Part shown: in pieces, positions 49,532 to 53,488 of the stretch
Position numbering within the stretch: the stretch's first letter is position 1
How the letters are laid out: every line of letters starts with the position of its first letter
From: Clostridia bacterium
GTDB lineage: Bacteria > Bacillota > Clostridia > Oscillospirales > CAG-382
Length of the DNA: 53,488 bases
Direction: 5' to 3'
NCBI GenBank assembly: GCA_017399965.1
Contig: JAFQAP010000016.1
Coordinates: 1-53,488, forward strand
Made by a program: the position numbers and the translations under genes
The notes under the pieces: generated by a model
Seen by the model: the letters and a program-made list of their open reading frames with translations, nothing else
What the model was told of the DNA's origin: nothing
The model's database searches: none

Positions 49532-51061
49532 TTAAGACCAGTATTTTCTGTCAAGAGAGCGCAAATGCATTGCCTGCGCAATGTGCGCTCTTTCTATTTT
49601 TTCGCTTTCGTGTATGTCCGCAATAGTGCGTGCTACCTTAAGTAATCTGTCATGTCCTCTTGCGGAGAGGGACAGCACCTTGTACGCCTTTTCCAGCGTT
49701 TGCTCTGCATCCGCTGTCATAACGCAATGCTTTCTCATTTCGGAAGAAGAAAGGGAAGCATTGGGCACGAATTCGTTTTTATCGTTAAATCTGCGGGTTG
49801 CAAACTCTCTGGCGTTTATAACTCTTTCCCGTATTTGAGCGCTGGTTTCGGAAGATTCGTCGCAGTGCAGATCTCTGTAATCAAGAGGAGGTACCTCGGT
49901 CTGAATATCTATTCTGTCAAGCAGAGGACCGGAAACTCTGGAAATATAATCATGTCTGGACGCGGGTGAGCAGGTGCATTCTCTTGTTGGATGACCGAAA
50001 TAACCGCATTTGCAAGGGTTCATTGCGCAAACAAGCATAAAGGATGCAGGATATGTAATAGTGTTGTTTACGCGGGATACCGTTACGCTTCTGCTTTCCA
50101 AGGGCTGGCGAAGCGCTTCTCTTGTTACCTTTGGAAATTCCGTGAATTCATCAAGGAAAAGCACACCGTTGTGGGCGAGAGAAATCTCGCCGGGGCGGGG
50201 AACTGCGCCGCCGCCGACCAATGCGTTGGGAGATGCGGAATGATGGGGGCTTCTGTAAGGCCGCTTTGTGATAAGTCCGTCGTTAAGCAGGCCTGCCACC
50301 GAATATATTTCGGTGCATTCGATGGATTCTTTAAGCGAAAGGGGAGGGAGTATGGAGGGAAGTCTGGATGCTATCATACTTTTTCCCGAACCCGGAGGAC
50401 CGATAAGCAAAAGGTTGTGACCTCCCGCAGCGGCTATCTCTGCGGCAAATTTTGCGGCACTTTGTCCTTTTACGTCGCTGAAATCCAGAGGATGTCCCGA
50501 AATATCTTTTAAAAAATCATCGCGGTTAAAATGTGTTTTTTCAATTTGTTCTGCACCGGTAAGGTGGTTTATAAGCTGGCGCACGTTTTTTACGGGGAAT
50601 ACGTCGATGCCCTCTGCGGCAGAAGCTTCGTTTGCATTTGTCGCAGGTACGTAAATTTCTTTAAACCCGTTATCTCTTGCGGCAACAGCCATTGCAAGAC
50701 AGCCGTTTACACCCCGCACATCTCCGTTGAGAGAAAGTTCGCCTACAAAGCATTTTTTTGAAAGATCACACAAATTAAGCTTCGTTTCGTCGGTAATGGA
50801 AAGTAAGATGGGAAGATCGTAAACCGAGCCCTCTTTACGCAGGTCGGCAGGGGCAAGGTTGACAGTGAGCACTCCCTTTTTAAGGTTGATACAGCTTGAA
50901 CGGGCTGCGGAATATACTCTGCCGGATGCCTCTTTAACCGCCGCGTCGGGCAAACCGATTATATCAAGTCTCGGCTTGTTGGAAGAGGACGCGCCGGATT
51001 CAACAGATACCATTATACCGTCAATGCCGGATAAAGCTACCGAGTTTATAACTGTTATCAT
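49532..51061 (-). CDS. comM: ComM/YifB family Mg-chelatase-like AAA+ ATPase
   Basis: 509 residues from ATG 51059-51061, with GGAGG upstream; the longer frame has no ribosome site. The N-terminal Lon-like domain (about 1-170) includes NKPRLDIIGLPDAAVKEA. The AAA+ core has LIGPPGSGKSMIASRLP near 218 and GVLFLDEFTEF. A Cys-rich zinc loop (CKCGYFGHPTRECTC) and a C-terminal winged helix follow. ComM relatives are branch-migration helicases that extend recombination during transformation. It heads a three-gene operon with two membrane proteins. Confidence 0.93.
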   Translation of the reverse strand: MITVINSVALSGIDGIMVSVESGASSSNKPRLDIIGLPDAAVKEASGRVYSAARSSCINLKKGVLTVNLAPADLRKEGSVYDLPILLSITDETKLNLCDLSKKCFVGELSLNGDVRGVNGCLAMAVAARDNGFKEIYVPATNANEASAAEGIDVFPVKNVRQLINHLTGAEQIEKTHFNRDDFLKDISGHPLDFSDVKGQSAAKFAAEIAAAGGHNLLLIGPPGSGKSMIASRLPSILPPLSLKESIECTEIYSVAGLLNDGLITKRPYRSPHHSASPNALVGGGAVPRPGEISLAHNGVLFLDEFTEFPKVTREALRQPLESRSVTVSRVNNTITYPASFMLVCAMNPCKCGYFGHPTRECTCSPASRHDYISRVSGPLLDRIDIQTEVPPLDYRDLHCDESSETSAQIRERVINAREFATRRFNDKNEFVPNASLSSSEMRKHCVMTADAEQTLEKAYKVLSLSARGHDRLLKVARTIADIHESEKIERAHIAQAMHLRSLDRKYWS

Positions 51062-51088
51062 AACGACCTCCGTAAAATTCTTCACATT

Positions 51089-51117
51089 ATAATACCACAT
51101 ATATTTGCTTTAATCAA
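51089..51117 (-). promoter_or_regulatory. Promoter of the comM operon
   Basis: On the - strand TTGATT (51112-51117), 17 bases, TATTAT (51089-51094). Confidence 0.68.
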
Positions 51118-51208
51118 GATTTCGCACAGAAAATTCATAATTTGTATTTTTTTATTTTACCTTATAAGATAAATAACAACAAAATTTTTGGAAAAAACGA
51201 AAATCATC

Positions 51209-51237
51209 TTTACATCTTGATAAAAAAGTGTTATTAT
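51209..51237 (+). promoter_or_regulatory. Promoter of nifJ
   Basis: TTTACA (51209-51214), a 17-base spacer, then TATTAT (51232-51237). AGGAGG follows 9 bases before ATG 51268. Confidence 0.7.
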
Positions 51238-51267
51238 AAGCTGAATGAAAATAGGAGGTTAGTTAAT

Positions 51268-53488
51268 ATGTCCAGAAACAAAAGGTCAATGGACGGTAAT
51301 ACCGCTGCCGCTCATGTAGCGTACGCGTTTACCGAAGTTGCCGCTATTTATCCCATTACCCCTTCCAGCGTAATGGCTGAACTTACAGACGCTTGGTCCG
51401 CATCAGGTCAGAAGAATGTCTTCGGCGATGAGGTAAAAGTTGTTGAAATGCAGTCCGAAGCAGGTGCAGCAGGTACCGTTCACGGTTCTCTTGCAGCAGG
51501 TGCTCTTACCACCACCTTTACCGCTTCCCAGGGTCTGCTTCTTATGATCCCCAATATGTATAAGATCGCCGGTGAATTGTTGCCCTGCGTTATCCACTGC
51601 TCCGCTCGTTGCGTAGCTACTCACGCACTCAACATTTTCGGTGACCATTCCGACGTATATGCTTGCCGTCAGACCGGCTTTGCAATGATGGCTGAATCCA
51701 ATCCTCAGGAAGTTATGGACCTTGCTGCCGTTGCACATCTTTCCGCTATAAAGGGCAGAGTTCCCGTTCTTAACTATTTCGATGGCTTCAGAACCTCTCA
51801 CGAGATCCAGAAGATCGAAGAATGGGATTACAAGGATCTTGAAGAAATGCTCGATAAAGACGCAGTTGCGGCTTTCCGCGCAAGATCTCTTAACCCCGCA
51901 CATCCCGTTCTCCGCGGTTCCGCAGAAAACGGCGATATCTTCTTCCAGCACAGAGAAGCTTGTAACTCTTATTACGATGCTTTCCCTGCAGTAGTAGAAG
52001 AGTATATGAATAAGGTAAACGAAAAGATCGGTACCGATTACAAGCTCTTTAACTATTACGGCGCTCCCGATGCAGAAAAGGTTATCGTTGCTATGGGCTC
52101 CGTTTGTGACGTTGCTGAAGAAGTTATAGATTACCTTACCGCAAAGGGCGAAAAGGTTGGTCTTGTTAAGGTAAGACTTTACAGACCTTTCTCCGCAAAG
52201 CACCTTATTTCCGCTATTCCCGCAACCGCAAAGAAGATCGCAGTGCTTGACCGCACCAAGGAACCCGGTTCACTCGGCGAACCTCTTTACCTTGACGTTG
52301 TGGCTGCTCTCCGCCAGAACGGCTTTACCGGCACTATCGTTGGCGGTAGATACGGTCTCGGAAGCAAGGATACCCCTCCTTCCGTTATCTTTGCAACCTT
52401 TAAGAATCTTGATGCCGAAGAGCCCAAGAACAGCTTTACTCTCGGTATCGTAGACGACGTTACCGGTCTTTCTCTTCCCGAAGAGGTTTGCCCCGATACA
52501 GCTCCCGAAGGAACTATTTCCTGCAAATTCTGGGGCTTGGGCGGCGACGGTACCGTTGGTGCAAACAAGAACTCTATCAAGATCATAGGCGACCATACCG
52601 AAAAGTTTATTCAGGCATACTTCCAGTATGACTCCAAGAAGACCGGCGGTGTTACCATTTCTCACCTCCGCTTCGGTGATAAGCCTATTAAATCTCCTTA
52701 TTATATTACAAAGGCAAACTTTGTTGCCTGCCACAACCCCAGTTATATAACAAAGGGTTACAAGATCGTTAACGACGTTAAGCCCGGCGGCACCTTCCTG
52801 CTTAACTGCCAGTGGTCCGCAGAAGAGCTTGAAGAGCATCTTCCCGCAGACGTTAAGCGTTATATCGCAGATAACGACATCAAGTTCTACACCGTTAATG
52901 CTATAGACAAGGCTCGTGAGATCGGTATGGGCAAGAGAACCAACACCATTCTCCAGGCAGCTTTCTTCGCACTTGCAAATATACTTCCCATTAACGACGC
53001 TGTTGATTATATGAAGTATATGGCTAAGAAGTCCTATATGAAGAAGGGCGAAGCTGTAGTTGAAATGAACTACAAGGCTATAGATGCAGGCGTTGAAGCT
53101 CTCGTTAAGATAGATGTTCCCGAATCTTGGAAGTCTGTTTCCGTTGAAGCTGCTTCTACCGCTTCCGTTTCCGGCAGACCCGAAGTTGTTAAGTTTGTAG
53201 AAAGCGTTGTTCTTCCCGTAGGTAAGATGAACGGCGATTCTCTCCCCGTAAGCGCATTCGTTGATTACGTTGACGGTACCTTCCCTCAGGGCTCTGCTGC
53301 TTATGAAAAGCGTGGAGTTGCTGTTGACGTACCTGAATGGATCCCCGAAAATTGTATCCAGTGTAACCAGTGTGCTTTTGTTTGTCCTCACGCAACCATC
53401 CGTCCTTACGCTCTTAATGCAGAAGAGGCTGCAAATGCTCCCGCTTCTGTTAAGACAAAGAAGATGGTAGGCAAGGGATGCGAAGATT
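51268..53488 (+). CDS. nifJ: Pyruvate:ferredoxin (flavodoxin) oxidoreductase, 3' end outside the window
   Basis: 740 codons are visible, still open at the window edge; the whole enzyme is usually near 1170-1180 residues. It oxidises pyruvate with CoA to acetyl-CoA and CO2, passing electrons to ferredoxin. Seen here: the opening MDGNTAAAHVAYAFTEVAAI and YPITPSSVMAEL of the first thiamine-associated domain, then ARCVATHALNIFGDHSDVYA. The middle gamma-type domain has ISCKFWGLGGDGTVGANKNS. The first ferredoxin-type cluster is CIQCNQCAFVCPH near residue 696. The thiamine pyrophosphate domain should lie beyond the end. Confidence 0.97.
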   Translation, partial: MSRNKRSMDGNTAAAHVAYAFTEVAAIYPITPSSVMAELTDAWSASGQKNVFGDEVKVVEMQSEAGAAGTVHGSLAAGALTTTFTASQGLLLMIPNMYKIAGELLPCVIHCSARCVATHALNIFGDHSDVYACRQTGFAMMAESNPQEVMDLAAVAHLSAIKGRVPVLNYFDGFRTSHEIQKIEEWDYKDLEEMLDKDAVAAFRARSLNPAHPVLRGSAENGDIFFQHREACNSYYDAFPAVVEEYMNKVNEKIGTDYKLFNYYGAPDAEKVIVAMGSVCDVAEEVIDYLTAKGEKVGLVKVRLYRPFSAKHLISAIPATAKKIAVLDRTKEPGSLGEPLYLDVVAALRQNGFTGTIVGGRYGLGSKDTPPSVIFATFKNLDAEEPKNSFTLGIVDDVTGLSLPEEVCPDTAPEGTISCKFWGLGGDGTVGANKNSIKIIGDHTEKFIQAYFQYDSKKTGGVTISHLRFGDKPIKSPYYITKANFVACHNPSYITKGYKIVNDVKPGGTFLLNCQWSAEELEEHLPADVKRYIADNDIKFYTVNAIDKAREIGMGKRTNTILQAAFFALANILPINDAVDYMKYMAKKSYMKKGEAVVEMNYKAIDAGVEALVKIDVPESWKSVSVEAASTASVSGRPEVVKFVESVVLPVGKMNGDSLPVSAFVDYVDGTFPQGSAAYEKRGVAVDVPEWIPENCIQCNQCAFVCPHATIRPYALNAEEAANAPASVKTKKMVGKGCED

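Noticed and set aside
52270..53391. 373-residue open frame on the - strand within nifJ
   Set aside because: The + strand frame from 51268 encodes an unbroken pyruvate:ferredoxin oxidoreductase; the antisense frame is a codon-bias shadow.
1..53488. tRNA, rRNA, CRISPR arrays, transposases or phage genes
   Set aside because: Both strands were read for T-loop motifs, regularly spaced repeats and integrase or transposase motifs; none was convincing.

Overview
The window looks like chromosome from a low-to-mid GC member of the Clostridia (Bacillota), probably an anaerobic fermenter of the gut type. This rests on strong AGGAGG-type ribosome binding sites, sigma-A promoters with 17-base spacers, the Firmicutes orders phoH-ybeY-era-recO and pth-mfd-prsA, a pyruvate phosphate dikinase, a single-chain pyruvate:ferredoxin oxidoreductase, many lipoproteins and no outer-membrane genes. 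I see no rRNA, tRNA, CRISPR array, phage gene or transposase. Most of it is core chromosome with short accessory signalling patches.

Layout. 1-2452: the start of a methyltransferase gene (- strand), a 284-base element with terminal inverted repeats, a PadR/DUF2812 pair with a visible operator, and a Mor/CD3324-like + ParB-like fusion. 2570-8054 (- strand): operon phoH-ybeY-era-recO-mutS2 for ribosome maturation and DNA repair. 8182-15130 (+): an orphan solute-binding lipoprotein, then two M18 aminopeptidases enclosing tsaC, coaE and a lytic transglycosylase, then a leucine-rich-repeat lipoprotein. 15308-17719 (-): an 803-residue lipoprotein with a long helical tail. 17882-24040 (+): a GNAT acetyltransferase and two consecutive sigma/anti-sigma pairs with PepSY sensor domains. 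24127-35333: rpmB, murC, an ECF S component, mntP, then gap, tatD, metG, tadA, a CPBP protease and ppdK. 35498-41846 (+): pth-mfd, a PrsA-like foldase and a PHP phosphatase. 41968-47803 (-): a membrane protein, an ECF sigma factor fused to a large soluble C-terminal region, and two AraC-type regulators with different C-terminal domains. 47934-51061 (-): comM followed by two membrane proteins. 51268-53488 (+): nifJ, running off the end of the window.

The least ordinary content is in signalling. Three sigma factors lie within 27 kb, each with a different sensor architecture: an RsgI-like membrane anti-sigma with three PepSY domains and an Asn-Pro bond, a 924-residue membrane protein ending in a tandem 180-residue repeat, and an 875-residue one-piece sigma-sensor fusion with no membrane segment. 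A composite two-hairpin palindrome occurs twice, with paired (covarying) base changes.

All functions are assigned from motifs and gene order read by eye. No database search was run.
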